64,000 nucleotides of DNA from Chitinophaga filiformis (GCF_021646545.1 NZ_JAKIRP010000001.1:186001-250000), one strand, 5' to 3'. Counted from the stretch's first letter, positions 1-9,929 are shown. A program made the numbers and translations. Notes: generated by a model not told the origin, from the letters alone.

Positions 1-401
1 TCATTAGCTAAGGCGTAGTCCATCTCATGCCTGTTCACATAATAGGTGGCCTGTGGAAAACTCAGACTACGCTCACCCGTCACAGGGTCTACAATGGAGA
101 TCCCGCCTGAATGATCCTTATGCAAATGGCTCATCAGCACTTTGGTGATCTCCATCGGATTAACACCGTTGTCGATCAGGTGCTGGTGTATCTGCAAAAT
201 GCCATCAGCATTACGATAGCCCAGACCAGCATCCAGCAGGATATAATCCTGATCTGTAATCACTAAAAATGGTTGAATCTCTACCAGCAGCGAGCCGCCG
301 GAGCGCTGCTGCATCGAATCTGTCTCAGGATTATAAGGAATAAACTTCTTCGTTGCGTCTACTGTAAAAGCCCCTTCTGATAATGGTATAATACGTGCCA
401 T
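1..401 (-). CDS. Metallo-beta-lactamase-fold hydrolase (partial, 3' end outside window)
   Basis: The first 133 codons of a gene leaving the window at position 1. It starts with ATG at 401, 17 nt after the rodA stop, so it is probably the last gene of the elongasome operon. The translation carries the MBL-fold signature SHLHKDHSGG with zinc ligands H92, H94, D96 and H97, preceded by the LLDAGLGY strand that normally leads into the fold. The family hydrolyses esters, thioesters, lactones or related bonds in the cytoplasm; no signal peptide is visible and the substrate cannot be told from this part. Homology to the fold is clear; exact function is unknown. Confidence 0.85.
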   Translation of the reverse strand, partial: MARIIPLSEGAFTVDATKKFIPYNPETDSMQQRSGGSLLVEIQPFLVITDQDYILLDAGLGYRNADGILQIHQHLIDNGVNPMEITKVLMSHLHKDHSGGISIVDPVTGERSLSFPQATYYVNRHEMDYALAN

Positions 402-418
402 TCCCCAAAGATATGCAA

Positions 419-1708
419 CTATCGTAATACCATCTGCCTGTCGGCATCCAATCGCAGCATGATAAAAATTAACATGGTGAATGTCATCAGGGACGAACCA
501 CCATAACTAACCAATGGCAGCGGGATCCCGATCACCGGCGCCAGACCGATGGTCATGGAAATATTGATGGCCATGTGGAAAAAGATGATACTGGCCACCC
601 CGTAGGCATACACCCGGCTGAATGTCGATCGCTGTCGCTCGGCTACGAAAATGATCCGTAAGAGCAGGGCTACATAAAGACCTATAAACAGTACAGACCC
701 GAGGAAACCAAAGTCCTCACCTATCGTACAGAAGATAAAATCAGTACTCTGTTCAGGTACGAAATCGTAACGCGTCTGGGTTCCTTTCAGGTATCCTTTT
801 CCGATAAAACCACCTGAACCGATGGCAATCATACTCTGACGGGTGTTGTAAGTCGCTTTCGGATCATTCTCCTTACCCAGCATTACCTCGATACGGCGTA
901 CCTGGTAGTCTTTCAGCACTTTTGTGAAAGCAAAAGGCACCACGAACATCACAAACACGGAACAGAATGCCCAGATACCCAATATCAGGGCCAGTCTGGA
1001 ACGGTTACGCTTTATTTCCCGGCGACTGAAATAGATCACCAGTACCGTAATGACCGAGAATATGATGAAGAGGATATTTTTATCTACAAGCAAAGCTGAC
1101 AATACCAGCACAATACCCGAGAAGGCGATCACCAGCAATACACCTGGCAAACCTTCCCTGTACATTACCAGGAAGAAAGAGAAATATACCAGCGCCAGCC
1201 CCGTCTCTGACTGCAGGATGATGATAACGCAAGGTATGAGTGCCAGAGAAATAGCTATCAGCCTGGAACGCAGTTTGGTAAAATCGGTTTCGATAGAGGA
1301 AAGATACTTTGCCAGGGCCAGATTGGTACAAAGCTTCGTCAGCTCTGCCGGCTGGAACTGAAATCCGCCAATGACCAGCCAGGAATGCGAACCCTTCACA
1401 TCCCTACCGATGCCCAGTACCAGCAACAGCAACAGCAACCCACCGGCATACAGCAAGTTGGCGGTAGCAGTAAAGAACTTACTGTCCGTGAGCCAGATGA
1501 TGGTAGCCAGTACAGCCGATACGCCCAGCCACATCAGCTGGCGGGAATAGTTCTTACTCAGGTGGAGGATATCATTCCAGATGTTATCTCCTTCCCTGTA
1601 CTCAGCTGCGAAGATAGATAACAACCCCACAAACACGATCCCGAGGTAGAGGCCCATGATAGGCCAGTCAATACCTTCTGTCAATTTTATTTGCTGCCGA
1701 CGGTTCAT
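419..1708 (-). CDS. rodA: Rod shape-determining protein RodA (SEDS peptidoglycan polymerase)
   Basis: A 429-residue polytopic inner-membrane protein of the SEDS (FtsW/RodA/SpoVE) family, which polymerises lipid II into glycan strands during cell elongation together with a class B PBP. Visible family motifs are FVPEQSTDFIF followed by GEDFGFLGS (about residues 316-338) and the C-terminal signature PLPLVSYGGSS (396-406). About ten hydrophobic segments are spread along the chain. It starts 6 nt after the mrdA stop, so the polymerase and its transpeptidase partner are translationally adjacent. RodA rather than FtsW is inferred from the mre/PBP2 context. Confidence 0.96.
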   Translation of the reverse strand: MNRRQQIKLTEGIDWPIMGLYLGIVFVGLLSIFAAEYREGDNIWNDILHLSKNYSRQLMWLGVSAVLATIIWLTDSKFFTATANLLYAGGLLLLLLVLGIGRDVKGSHSWLVIGGFQFQPAELTKLCTNLALAKYLSSIETDFTKLRSRLIAISLALIPCVIIILQSETGLALVYFSFFLVMYREGLPGVLLVIAFSGIVLVLSALLVDKNILFIIFSVITVLVIYFSRREIKRNRSRLALILGIWAFCSVFVMFVVPFAFTKVLKDYQVRRIEVMLGKENDPKATYNTRQSMIAIGSGGFIGKGYLKGTQTRYDFVPEQSTDFIFCTIGEDFGFLGSVLFIGLYVALLLRIIFVAERQRSTFSRVYAYGVASIIFFHMAINISMTIGLAPVIGIPLPLVSYGGSSLMTFTMLIFIMLRLDADRQMVLR

Positions 1709-1714
1709 AACTGA

Positions 1715-3670
1715 TTAATCCCGGAAATAAAGTTTAAGTATCTCATCTGATGTCATTTTTGCGCTGGCTCCATTCAATGAGTCAAGCTTGGATTTCTCCC
1801 TTACCACAGGGTCCAGCGTATTGTATTCCAGCAATGTTTTCATCTGTGGCTTACGCTTCACAGAGATGGTATCATGCAGGTATTTCTCCATGATCAGGCT
1901 GGCAATAGGCGCCGCGTAAGTACTACCGAAACCGGCGTTCTCCACGATCACCGCGATCGCGATCTTCGGATTATCCCTCGGGGCGAAAGCCACAAACACA
2001 GAGTGGTTTTTCAGTTTTGTCAGCTTGCCGTTCACGATCGCATTGTTCTCTGCAGTACCTGTCTTACCGCACACGATCTCGCCTTCTATTTTTGCAGACA
2101 CACCAGTACCTCTTTCCACCACATCCTCCATACCATATATTACCGGCATATAGGAAGAGTCGGATACGTGCGCCACAGTATGTTTCTCTTTGAATTTTTT
2201 CAGCAGTTCAGTGTCGTCATTATCAATTTTGTCCACGAAGTGCGGCAGATAGTAATAACCTTTATTGGCGATGATACACATCGCATTCGCCATCTGCATG
2301 GGGGTGGCAACCACCTGACCCTGTCCCATACCTACGTACAGCTCTGAGCAGGAGTTCCATTGACCGCGGTACAGTTTATTCATACCTGCACTGTCAATCG
2401 CTTTACCTGGAGACTCACCGGGAATGTCCACACCAAGCCTGTGTCCGAGACCGAAAGAGGAAACATAATCATGCCATTTCTGGTGACCTTTCTTCACACC
2501 TCCCCATTTGGAAGCATCCACTTCCAAGCGGTACAGGTGCACGAAGTAAGCGTTACACGAGTTAGCAATGGCCAGGCGCAGATTCGCAGCATGCCCTGCG
2601 TTGTGGTGCGTGCAGGCAATAGAGCGGCCGCAGTAGGTATACGCACCGCCACAAGGGAAACCAAAGCTGGGCGTGATCACACCTTCGTCAAGCCCGATCA
2701 GGGCAGTCAGCGGTTTCATGGAAGATCCCGGCGGGTAACCTGCCTGTATTGCGCGGTTAAAGAGTGGTTTTGTAGTATCGACAAACAGTCTGCTGAAGTT
2801 ACGGGCGCGATAAGAGCCCGTCAGCAGGTTCGGGTCGAAAGTGGGGGCACTCACCATAGTGAGGATACCGCCCGTGCGGGGATCAATAGCCACAATACTA
2901 CCGATCTTATTACGCATCAGGTGTTCTCCCAGTACCTGGAGATCAATGTCGAGCGCGAGGCGGAGATTCTTACCCGCAATAGCAGCGGTGTCGAACTCAC
3001 CTTTTTCATACGGTCCCTGTGGACGGTTCAGGTTATCTTTTACGAGGTACTGTATACCACGGGTCCCCATCAGCACACTTTCATATGTTCTTTCCAGACC
3101 GGTCATACCCAGGTAGTCTCCCTGGTTATAAGCACTGTAGGCTGGTTTCTGTAACATCTGAGGAGATACCTCTCCAATATAACCGAGTATGTTGGCAGCA
3201 GCATTGAAAGGGTAGGAGCGGATCTGTCGTTGTACCAGCTCGAAGCCCGGCTGGAACATATACATACTTTCCTGCAGGCGACCGAACATTTCGGGCGGCA
3301 GCAGGGAAGCAAATACAGATACACGGCGGCTACCGTTCTTGATGATAGCGTTGGTGATACGTTTTCTGAATTCTTCCTTATCGATCTGGAGGATCTCACA
3401 CATGTAAGCCGTGTCAATGTTCTTCACATTGATCGGTGTTACCACGAGGTCATACATAGCATCATTGCTGAGGACACTTCTGCCTTTGCGGTCATAGATA
3501 ATACCACGGCTGGGATACACCACTTTGCGGAGCACCGCGTTGGCATCCGCCAGCTTGGAATATTTCTTTTCCACTACCTGCAAAAAGAACAACCTGGTAA
3601 TCATCAATATTACCATTCCAAGGATGATAAACTGTATTACTCTTTTCCTGGGCTGATTATAGACAGACAT
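1715..3670 (-). CDS. mrdA: Penicillin-binding protein 2 (elongation transpeptidase)
   Basis: A 651-residue class B PBP that cross-links peptidoglycan in the elongasome. An N-terminal membrane anchor (about residues 12-31) is followed by the dimerisation/pedestal domain and the transpeptidase domain. The catalytic motifs are present: SSMK (nucleophile S316, K319), SCN in ANSCNAYFVHL, and KTG in CGKTGTAEN. Length and motif order fit PBP2. It lies between mreD and rodA on the same strand, the usual Bacteroidota arrangement. A gap of about 200 nt separates it from mreD, so a secondary promoter is possible there. Confidence 0.96.
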   Translation of the reverse strand: MSVYNQPRKRVIQFIILGMVILMITRLFFLQVVEKKYSKLADANAVLRKVVYPSRGIIYDRKGRSVLSNDAMYDLVVTPINVKNIDTAYMCEILQIDKEEFRKRITNAIIKNGSRRVSVFASLLPPEMFGRLQESMYMFQPGFELVQRQIRSYPFNAAANILGYIGEVSPQMLQKPAYSAYNQGDYLGMTGLERTYESVLMGTRGIQYLVKDNLNRPQGPYEKGEFDTAAIAGKNLRLALDIDLQVLGEHLMRNKIGSIVAIDPRTGGILTMVSAPTFDPNLLTGSYRARNFSRLFVDTTKPLFNRAIQAGYPPGSSMKPLTALIGLDEGVITPSFGFPCGGAYTYCGRSIACTHHNAGHAANLRLAIANSCNAYFVHLYRLEVDASKWGGVKKGHQKWHDYVSSFGLGHRLGVDIPGESPGKAIDSAGMNKLYRGQWNSCSELYVGMGQGQVVATPMQMANAMCIIANKGYYYLPHFVDKIDNDDTELLKKFKEKHTVAHVSDSSYMPVIYGMEDVVERGTGVSAKIEGEIVCGKTGTAENNAIVNGKLTKLKNHSVFVAFAPRDNPKIAIAVIVENAGFGSTYAAPIASLIMEKYLHDTISVKRKPQMKTLLEYNTLDPVVREKSKLDSLNGASAKMTSDEILKLYFRD

Positions 3671-3869
3671 TTACGCTGAAATAATGTGGCCACTTCACGG
3701 CCTCCCCCACCGTCTGGCAGAAAGATGAAGCAAGCGACCTGTTGCTTTATAATATGACTTTCAATTTTTTCTAAAGTTAGAGATTACGTTCTGTGCTATC
3801 TGTTGTTATTCTTTATTTTAACAAAACATAATCATCTCATAAAATATGGTCTCTGAACTAATTTCCTGT

Positions 3870-4379
3870 CTACTTCCTGGAAAAGAACAGTAACTCGTAC
3901 AACACGATCAGTATGATACTGGCCGCTGTCGACAAAAGGATTTTCAAAAGCAGATAGAAGAAACTCGCAAAACTGAACACTTCCAGCGGGAAATACACAA
4001 GATTGTGCAGAAATACCAGGATTGCGATATAGGTCAGGAATTGGGATACTCCCATGCTGGTCATGGAAGGTGTTTTCTGGGTCGTTTCAAAACCACCCTG
4101 CGGAGACAGTATGTTAATGATGAACGGGCGAAGATAAGCGATGAATACACAGGCGGCAGCATGCATCCCCATAGTGTTCATGAACATATCCATACCAAGG
4201 CCCATCAATAGCGCCAGCAGCATCAGTGCAGGACGTGGCATATTAAATGGCAGCAACAATACGAACAACATGTACAGGTTAAGACCTACCAGCTGGTGTA
4301 ACAGGATATTATTCAGTACAAATACCTGCAAAAGCAGTAAAAGCACAAAACGGATAATATTTCTTAACAGTATACTCAT
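3870..4379 (-). CDS. mreD: Rod shape-determining protein MreD
   Basis: A 169-residue, highly hydrophobic protein with about five predicted membrane segments and no soluble domain, as expected for MreD, the small integral-membrane subunit of the elongasome. Sequence conservation in MreD is low, so the call rests on size, hydrophobicity and position: it overlaps the mreC stop by 4 nt (4376-4379), implying translational coupling, and precedes mrdA. Motifs such as LMGLGMDMFMNTMG resemble the central region of bacteroidetal MreD. Confidence 0.88.
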   Translation of the reverse strand: MSILLRNIIRFVLLLLLQVFVLNNILLHQLVGLNLYMLFVLLLPFNMPRPALMLLALLMGLGMDMFMNTMGMHAAACVFIAYLRPFIINILSPQGGFETTQKTPSMTSMGVSQFLTYIAILVFLHNLVYFPLEVFSFASFFYLLLKILLSTAASIILIVLYELLFFSRK

Positions 4380-5317
4380 TTAATCAGCCTGTAGGTTGAG
4401 TCTTCCAAAGATTGTTGTTCGTCTTTCAGCAGGTTGTCTATGACATAGACGTACTGAAGATTATAAAAGTTGGTTGCCAGTTTGATCCTGATGGTATAGG
4501 CGGTGCTGGATTTATCTGCCAGTGAATATGATTCCACGTAGCCAATAGGGATATTTTCCGGAAATAATGCAGAGTAACCGCTTGTTACCACAGTGTCTCC
4601 TTTGATCAGTCGCACGCTTTTAGGCACATCTTCCATCACTGCATATCCTGCCTCGCCACCGTACCAACGTACTGTACCCATTTCCTTGCTGTAGCTCAGG
4701 CGGGCGCTGAAACCGAAGTTGCGGCCTTTTGACAGCAGGGAAAGTACTACCGCGTAGTTGTCGTTCACGCTACGTACCACGCCGACTACACCACTGGGAC
4801 CTACAACACCCATGTTGGGTTTAATACCGTCTGCGCGGCCCCTTCTGATGGTAATATAGTTAATGGGATTATTAATACTGTTGTTCACCACTTTGGCTTC
4901 CTTATACAGGTAGCGGCGTACTTCAGTGCCGATCACTTTGCGGGTGGTGTCGGTGCTGTAATGGCGGATGGTATCTACTTTAACGATGTTGTTAATGGAA
5001 ACGCTGTCAAAGCTGGTGCGCAACATATTATGAAGGCGGGCATTTTCTTTCACCAGGCTATCATTGGTAGCTTTCAGGTGAAAGTAATACTCGACATTGT
5101 TGTAACGTTCGTATAACCTGGCGCTGAGACTATTGGCGGAGTTGAGGTAGGCTGATTTCTGAAGATCGTTGTTCCGGAATACCAGCACAATGCAAATCAC
5201 TTCCAGCAGCAGAAACAGAAAAAAATTAAAATAGCGCCTAAAGAAAATGATGAGATTACGCACAGGATATATTTTCTTGGTAGAAGTGTACAAGGCAGTT
5301 CGGGCTGCCTTGTACAT
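4376..5317 (-). CDS. mreC: Rod shape-determining protein MreC
   Basis: An elongasome scaffold that links MreB to PBP2. It has one N-terminal membrane segment (FNFFLFLLLEVICIVLVF), then a helical coiled-coil stretch, then the periplasmic beta-rich MreC domain with GVVGPSGVVGVV and a later GDTVVTSGYS-type strand pair. The open frame gives 313 residues from ATG 5317, 9 nt after the mreB stop. Family proteins usually begin near the RNLIIFFRRYF stretch, so a GTG at 5263 (residue 19 of the long version) is an equally credible start. The gene overlaps mreD by 4 nt. Confidence 0.94.
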   Translation of the reverse strand: MYKAARTALYTSTKKIYPVRNLIIFFRRYFNFFLFLLLEVICIVLVFRNNDLQKSAYLNSANSLSARLYERYNNVEYYFHLKATNDSLVKENARLHNMLRTSFDSVSINNIVKVDTIRHYSTDTTRKVIGTEVRRYLYKEAKVVNNSINNPINYITIRRGRADGIKPNMGVVGPSGVVGVVRSVNDNYAVVLSLLSKGRNFGFSARLSYSKEMGTVRWYGGEAGYAVMEDVPKSVRLIKGDTVVTSGYSALFPENIPIGYVESYSLADKSSTAYTIRIKLATNFYNLQYVYVIDNLLKDEQQSLEDSTYRLIK

Positions 5318-5326
5318 TTCCTGATA

Positions 5327-6349
5327 TTATTGCATTAGGAACGGATATTTACCTACGTGTTTCAGTGCTATTCCGGTGCCTCTTACCACGGCGCGTAACG
5401 GATCGTCCGCAACGTGTACAGGCAGTTTGATCTTCTGAGTAAGACGTTTATCCAGACCACGGAGCAGCGCACCACCACCGGTCAGGTACAATCCCCTGCG
5501 GTAGATATCTGCGGCCAGTTCCGGCGGCGTAGTTTCCAGTGCCTTCAGGATAGCCTCTTCGATTTTGAAGATGGATTTATCCAGGGCCTCTGCTACTTCC
5601 TGGTAGGATACCATGATCTGTTTAGGAATACCTGTTACCAGGTCACGCCCGTTCACAGCTACATCATCTGGTGGATTATCCAGCTCTTTCAATGCGGAAC
5701 CGATCTGGATCTTGATCTGTTCAGCGGTCCTTTCACCGATCAGCAAGCTATGATAGCGACGCAGTGCTTCCATGATATCAGCAGTGAATTCGTCACCGGC
5801 GATACGGATACTCTGGTCACAAACGATACCTGCCAGGGCGATCACGGAGATACCGGTGGTACCACCCCCGATATCGATGATCATATTACCTACCGGTTCT
5901 TCCACGTCAATGCCGATACCTAAAGCAGCAGCCATAGGTTCATGTATGAGGAACACTTCCTTTGCGCCTGCCTGTTCGGCAGAGTCGCGTACGGCGCGTT
6001 TTTCTACTTCTGTAATGCTGGAGGGTATGCATATAACCATACGCCAGCTAGGGGAGAATAAGGGCTTTTTGGGATACACCAGTTTGATCATCTCGCGAAG
6101 CATCCCTTCTGCCGCGTTAAAGTCGGCGATCACACCATCTTTCAGGGGGCGGATCGTACGCAGGTACTCGTGTGTCTTCTCGTGCATCATCATGGCCTTC
6201 TTTCCTACCGCCACGATTTTACCGCTTGCGCGCTCTATAGCTACAATGGAAGGTTCATCCACCACCACCTGGTCGTTGTGTATGATCAGCGTGTTAGCTG
6301 TACCTAAGTCAATCGCTATTTCCTGTGTTAAAAAATTAAAGAACCCCAT
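5327..6349 (-). CDS. mreB: Rod shape-determining protein MreB
   Basis: A 340-residue actin-like ATPase that forms membrane-bound filaments and positions the elongation machinery. The actin-fold motifs are visible: phosphate 1 IDLGTANTLI near the N-terminus, phosphate 2 IIDIGGGTTGISVIAL, and the adenosine motif LTGGGALLRGLD near the C-terminus. The N-terminal MGFFNFLTQEIAIDLG is the usual bacteroidetal start. It is the first gene of the mreBCD-mrdA-rodA operon and is preceded by a 364-bp non-coding region with several hairpins. Confidence 0.98.
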   Translation of the reverse strand: MGFFNFLTQEIAIDLGTANTLIIHNDQVVVDEPSIVAIERASGKIVAVGKKAMMMHEKTHEYLRTIRPLKDGVIADFNAAEGMLREMIKLVYPKKPLFSPSWRMVICIPSSITEVEKRAVRDSAEQAGAKEVFLIHEPMAAALGIGIDVEEPVGNMIIDIGGGTTGISVIALAGIVCDQSIRIAGDEFTADIMEALRRYHSLLIGERTAEQIKIQIGSALKELDNPPDDVAVNGRDLVTGIPKQIMVSYQEVAEALDKSIFKIEEAILKALETTPPELAADIYRRGLYLTGGGALLRGLDKRLTQKIKLPVHVADDPLRAVVRGTGIALKHVGKYPFLMQ

Positions 6350-6713
6350 TGCTTAATATGGTCAAAATATTATTGTGTGCAAAAATGAATAATTCCAACG
6401 AATATACAATCTAAAAATTGTTTGTTTTCTCAATAATACAACTAAATATTAAAAAATCTTCTTTATTGTATCTGTTGTATCTGATGAGCCGGTTAATAAG
6501 TTGCAACATTTAATGGCAAGGTACACAGCCGGCATAGTAATGACTCTCGAAAACGCTTAAACGAAAAATGGCTTGTGTTAATTGTGTGCTCTGTATGAAT
6601 GAGTTATGCTCTCTCTGGTCGTCCCCACGACCCTTCCCGACACTTAAACGGGACACTGGTCCAGACTACACTTTTCGCGCCGCTAAGGCGCGAAAGGCGC
6701 AAATGAACATCTG
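6350..6713. other. Non-coding region between purD and mreB with clustered hairpins
   Basis: No open frame of note. The mreB-proximal half (6356-6480) is AT-rich and probably holds the mreB promoter, although no clean TAnnTTTG box with a partner was found. The purD-proximal part contains GGTCGT-CCCC-ACGACC (6617-6632), TCCCG-N9-CGGGA (6635-6653), GGAC-ACTG-GTCC (6651-6658) and a 9-bp stem TTTCGCGCC/GGCGCGAAA with loop GCTAA (6673-6695). Confidence 0.6.
6673..6695 (-). terminator. Hairpin just after purD, possible terminator
   Basis: A perfect 9-bp stem TTTCGCGCC/GGCGCGAAA with a 5-nt loop, starting 18 nt beyond the purD stop on the minus strand. There is no T-tract after it on that strand, so intrinsic termination is uncertain; it may act with the neighbouring hairpins or as an mRNA 3' end stabiliser. 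Confidence 0.4.
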
Positions 6714-7991
6714 CTACACGAACTCGAAACCAATATCCCTCCTGTAATATTTGCCTTCAAAATCAATAATTTCAGCAGTCTGCCGGCTGTGGGTCAACGC
6801 AATGCCCAGATCAGCTGCCAGGGAAGTTATCGTCAGTACACGGCCTCCGTTAGTAAGGATATCCTCTCCAACGGCTTTCGTTCCTGCCTGAAACACCAAC
6901 TGATCCTGCGTAGGCGCCGGTATGTTGCTGATTACCTTTCCTTTTTCGTATGCCTCAGGGTAGCCTTTTGCTACGAGCATAACGGTAGTTGCCACACGGG
7001 CATCCTCATAAATTGTCTGTGCGGAAAGCTGTCCCTCCTCTACGGCTTTGAACAGCTCCAGCAAATCGTTCTGTAATCTGGGCATCACCACCTCGGTTTC
7101 CGGATCTCCCATGCGGCAGTTGTACTCAATAACAAATGGTTCCCCATCTACATTGATCAATCCGAAGAAGATAAACCCGTTGTAGGCGATCTGCTCTTTT
7201 TCAAGCCCTGCTACTGTAGGGCGGATGATACGCTCTTCCACCACGTCCATAAATGCCTTACCGGCGAATGGAACCGGGGAAACAGCGCCCATACCGCCTG
7301 TATTCAGGCCGGTGTCTCCTTCTCCGATCCGTTTATAGTCCTTTGCAGTAGGCAGTATCTTATAGGAATGTCCGTCTGTCAGCACGAATACTGACAACTC
7401 GATCCCTGTCAGGAATTGCTCTACCACCACTTTTCTGCTTGCATCGCCAAACTTCGCTTCTTTGATCATCTGTGAAAACTCTGCCACTGCTTCTTCATGA
7501 TCGTTCAGGATCACTACTCCCTTACCCGCTGCCAGTCCGTCGGCTTTGAGTACTATCGGCAGGGAATGTGCACGCAGATAAGCTACGCCTTCGTCATAAT
7601 TCTCCTCGCTGAACTCGCGGTAAGCGGCAGTGGGGATATTATGGCGTAGCATAAATTGCTTTGCAAATGCTTTACTGCCTTCCAGCTGGGCACCCAGGGC
7701 AGATGGGCCCATCACCGGGATATGCTGTAAAGCGGCATCCTGCTGAAAATAATCGTATATGCCTTTTACCAGCGGCTCTTCTGAGCCGGGTACTACCAGG
7801 GAGATAGCATTATCAATACAAAAGGTCTTTATTTTTTCAAAATCTGAAACAGCGATGTCCAGGTTCCGGCCATATTGGGCCGTACCGGCATTTCCCGGCG
7901 CAATAAACAACTGTTCACAATAAGTGCTTTGTGCCATTTTCCATGCCAGGGCGTGTTCCCTGCCACCACTTCCTAATAATAGTATCTTCAT
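6714..7991 (-). CDS. purD: Phosphoribosylamine-glycine ligase (GARS)
   Basis: A 425-residue ATP-grasp enzyme of de novo purine synthesis, joining 5-phosphoribosylamine and glycine to form GAR with ATP hydrolysis in the cytoplasm. The N-terminal domain starts MKILLLGSGGREHALAWK, the ATP-grasp core shows IVLKADGLAAGKGVVI, and the metal/phosphate loop NTGGMGAVSP and the GDPETEVVMPRL stretch are intact. The length matches monofunctional PurD. It stands alone, divergent from the POT transporter gene. Confidence 0.97.
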   Translation of the reverse strand: MKILLLGSGGREHALAWKMAQSTYCEQLFIAPGNAGTAQYGRNLDIAVSDFEKIKTFCIDNAISLVVPGSEEPLVKGIYDYFQQDAALQHIPVMGPSALGAQLEGSKAFAKQFMLRHNIPTAAYREFSEENYDEGVAYLRAHSLPIVLKADGLAAGKGVVILNDHEEAVAEFSQMIKEAKFGDASRKVVVEQFLTGIELSVFVLTDGHSYKILPTAKDYKRIGEGDTGLNTGGMGAVSPVPFAGKAFMDVVEERIIRPTVAGLEKEQIAYNGFIFFGLINVDGEPFVIEYNCRMGDPETEVVMPRLQNDLLELFKAVEEGQLSAQTIYEDARVATTVMLVAKGYPEAYEKGKVISNIPAPTQDQLVFQAGTKAVGEDILTNGGRVLTITSLAADLGIALTHSRQTAEIIDFEGKYYRRDIGFEFV

Positions 7992-8197
7992 ATGAAAAAA
8001 TAAATGCGCTGCTTTTTCGCTCCTGAAAATTTACATTCACCTTCCAATCAGCCCGTTCTTCCAAATTTTTTGCAAAGAAAGGCCAAAATTTGACCAAAAA
8101 CACCATTTTACCCGATAAAAAGCTGAATTTATTTATCTTGCCGGATTCGACGGACTGACTAACACCATAAACAAACAACAAACTAAACAGATCTATT

Positions 8198-9904
8198 ATG
8201 ACTCAAACTGCTGTTGAGCAGCCTGTAATCACGCCCGCCCCGAAGGGCAAAGGGCATCACAAAGGATTGTACGTACTCTTTTTTACGGAAATGTGGGAAC
8301 GTTTCGGCTATTACCTGATGATCGGCATTTTCTTCCTTTACCTTGTTGATCCATCCTCCAACGGCGGTAAAGGGTTTGACACCACCAAAGCAGCGGACCT
8401 CGTCGGTTCTTACATCGCATTAGTTTACTTATCTCCTTTCATCGGCGGCCTGCTGGCCGACCGCTATCTTGGTTATCGCAGGGCAGTGATACTGGGAGGG
8501 ATTCTCCTGGCATCCGGTTATTTTTCCCTTGCGTTTCCCGGTGATATGGCCATGTATGCAGGCCTTGGCCTTATCATCATCGGTAACGGTTTTTTCAAAC
8601 CTAACATCGGTACCATCCTCGGTAATATTTACAACCGGGAAGACCTCAAGGCCAAAAAAGACGTGGCCTACAACATCTTTTACATGGGCGTGAACATCGG
8701 CGCCTTCATCTGCAACTTCGTGGCCGCCTATCTCCGTAACCACTACGGCTGGGGACACGCCTTCGCTGCTGCAGGTATAGGCATGCTGGTGGGCCTGATT
8801 ATTTTCGCCTCCAACCTGAAGACCATCGCAGAAGGAGATGTACGAAAAGCTGCCTCTCCGGATGAAATGTCCACCGCCAAGATTCTGGGCAGCGCCTTGC
8901 TTCCCGCTATTATCGCTGCCGTAATCGGCTATTTCATCAGCAGCCCTGCCTTACTGGGGCACACGCTGTTCGGTACCAAGTCAAACGATGCCTTCCTGTT
9001 TGCCTGCGTACCCATTATAATTTTCTACATCCGCTTGTTCAGCACTTCAAAGCGGCAAGAGGATAAACGCGGCCTGGGAGCCCTGCTGGCCTTTTTTGCA
9101 GTGGCAATCATTTTCTGGGTGATCTATAACCAGAACAGTACCGGCCTTACCATCTGGGCCGACCAGTATACTGACCGCCAGATGTCCCCGGCCATGGAAA
9201 ATGCAGCACAACCCTTCGGTATGCTGCAGACCGTAACCACCGAACCTCATAAAGTAACCCAGATAGACGAGCACTTCCGCGCTATCAAGGATGCTAATGG
9301 CAATACCATCGAGGTACAGGGCGCAGACCCTTACTTCCAGAACCTGCCGAAGGAAAGGTGGCCACAGGATGGCAAGCTGAGACTCATCTCCACTGAAATC
9401 TTCCAGTCCATAAACCCATTCTTTATCGTGGCCTTCAGCCTTATTGTAATAGGTATATTCGGCTGGCTGGCTAAACGCGGTAAGGAACCTAACACCCCGG
9501 TGAAGGTCGCTATCGGTATTTTCCTGGCAGCGGGTTCATCCCTGCTGATGGTGATTGCTGCGTCTATGACAAATGTCTATATAGATAAAAGCTCTATGGC
9601 CTGGCTCTTCGGTACCTATGCCGTATTTACCGTCGGGGAAATACTGGTGAGCCCGATCGGGTTGTCAATGGTGTCCAAACTGTCTCCTCCCCGTGTAACA
9701 GCCCTTATGATGGGTGGCTGGTACCTGGTGAACGCCATTGCCGGTAAAGTAGCCGGACTGATGGCTACCTTCTGGGACAGCTTCACTAATAAAACCACCT
9801 ACTTCATGATTCTTGTGATCTCGGCGGGTATCGCCGGCGTGGTAATGCTGATACTCAGCAAGTGGATCGCCAGGGTCGTAAAGGAGAAAACAGGGTCATA
9901 CTAG
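8198..9904 (+). CDS. POT-family proton-coupled oligopeptide transporter
   Basis: A 568-residue major-facilitator protein of the PTR2/POT family that imports di- and tripeptides with protons. Diagnostic features are the N-terminal TEMWERFGYYLMIGIFFLYL (POT ExxERF motif), GGLLADRYLGYRRAV after the second membrane helix, and GNGFFKPNIGTILGNIY (PTR signature). An extra soluble segment of roughly 80 residues (about 300-390) sits between helices in the C-terminal half, as is common in Bacteroidota POTs. The next gene downstream is another peptide-transporter family (OPT), but a terminator separates them. Confidence 0.94.
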   Translation: MTQTAVEQPVITPAPKGKGHHKGLYVLFFTEMWERFGYYLMIGIFFLYLVDPSSNGGKGFDTTKAADLVGSYIALVYLSPFIGGLLADRYLGYRRAVILGGILLASGYFSLAFPGDMAMYAGLGLIIIGNGFFKPNIGTILGNIYNREDLKAKKDVAYNIFYMGVNIGAFICNFVAAYLRNHYGWGHAFAAAGIGMLVGLIIFASNLKTIAEGDVRKAASPDEMSTAKILGSALLPAIIAAVIGYFISSPALLGHTLFGTKSNDAFLFACVPIIIFYIRLFSTSKRQEDKRGLGALLAFFAVAIIFWVIYNQNSTGLTIWADQYTDRQMSPAMENAAQPFGMLQTVTTEPHKVTQIDEHFRAIKDANGNTIEVQGADPYFQNLPKERWPQDGKLRLISTEIFQSINPFFIVAFSLIVIGIFGWLAKRGKEPNTPVKVAIGIFLAAGSSLLMVIAASMTNVYIDKSSMAWLFGTYAVFTVGEILVSPIGLSMVSKLSPPRVTALMMGGWYLVNAIAGKVAGLMATFWDSFTNKTTYFMILVISAGIAGVVMLILSKWIARVVKEKTGSY

Positions 9905-9929
9905 GCATTTTTCCCTTTAATTCATTCCG

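Noticed and set aside
2360-3154. A long (264-codon) frame on the plus strand inside mrdA
   Set aside because: It is antisense to a fully supported penicillin-binding protein gene; composition is that of a shadow frame.
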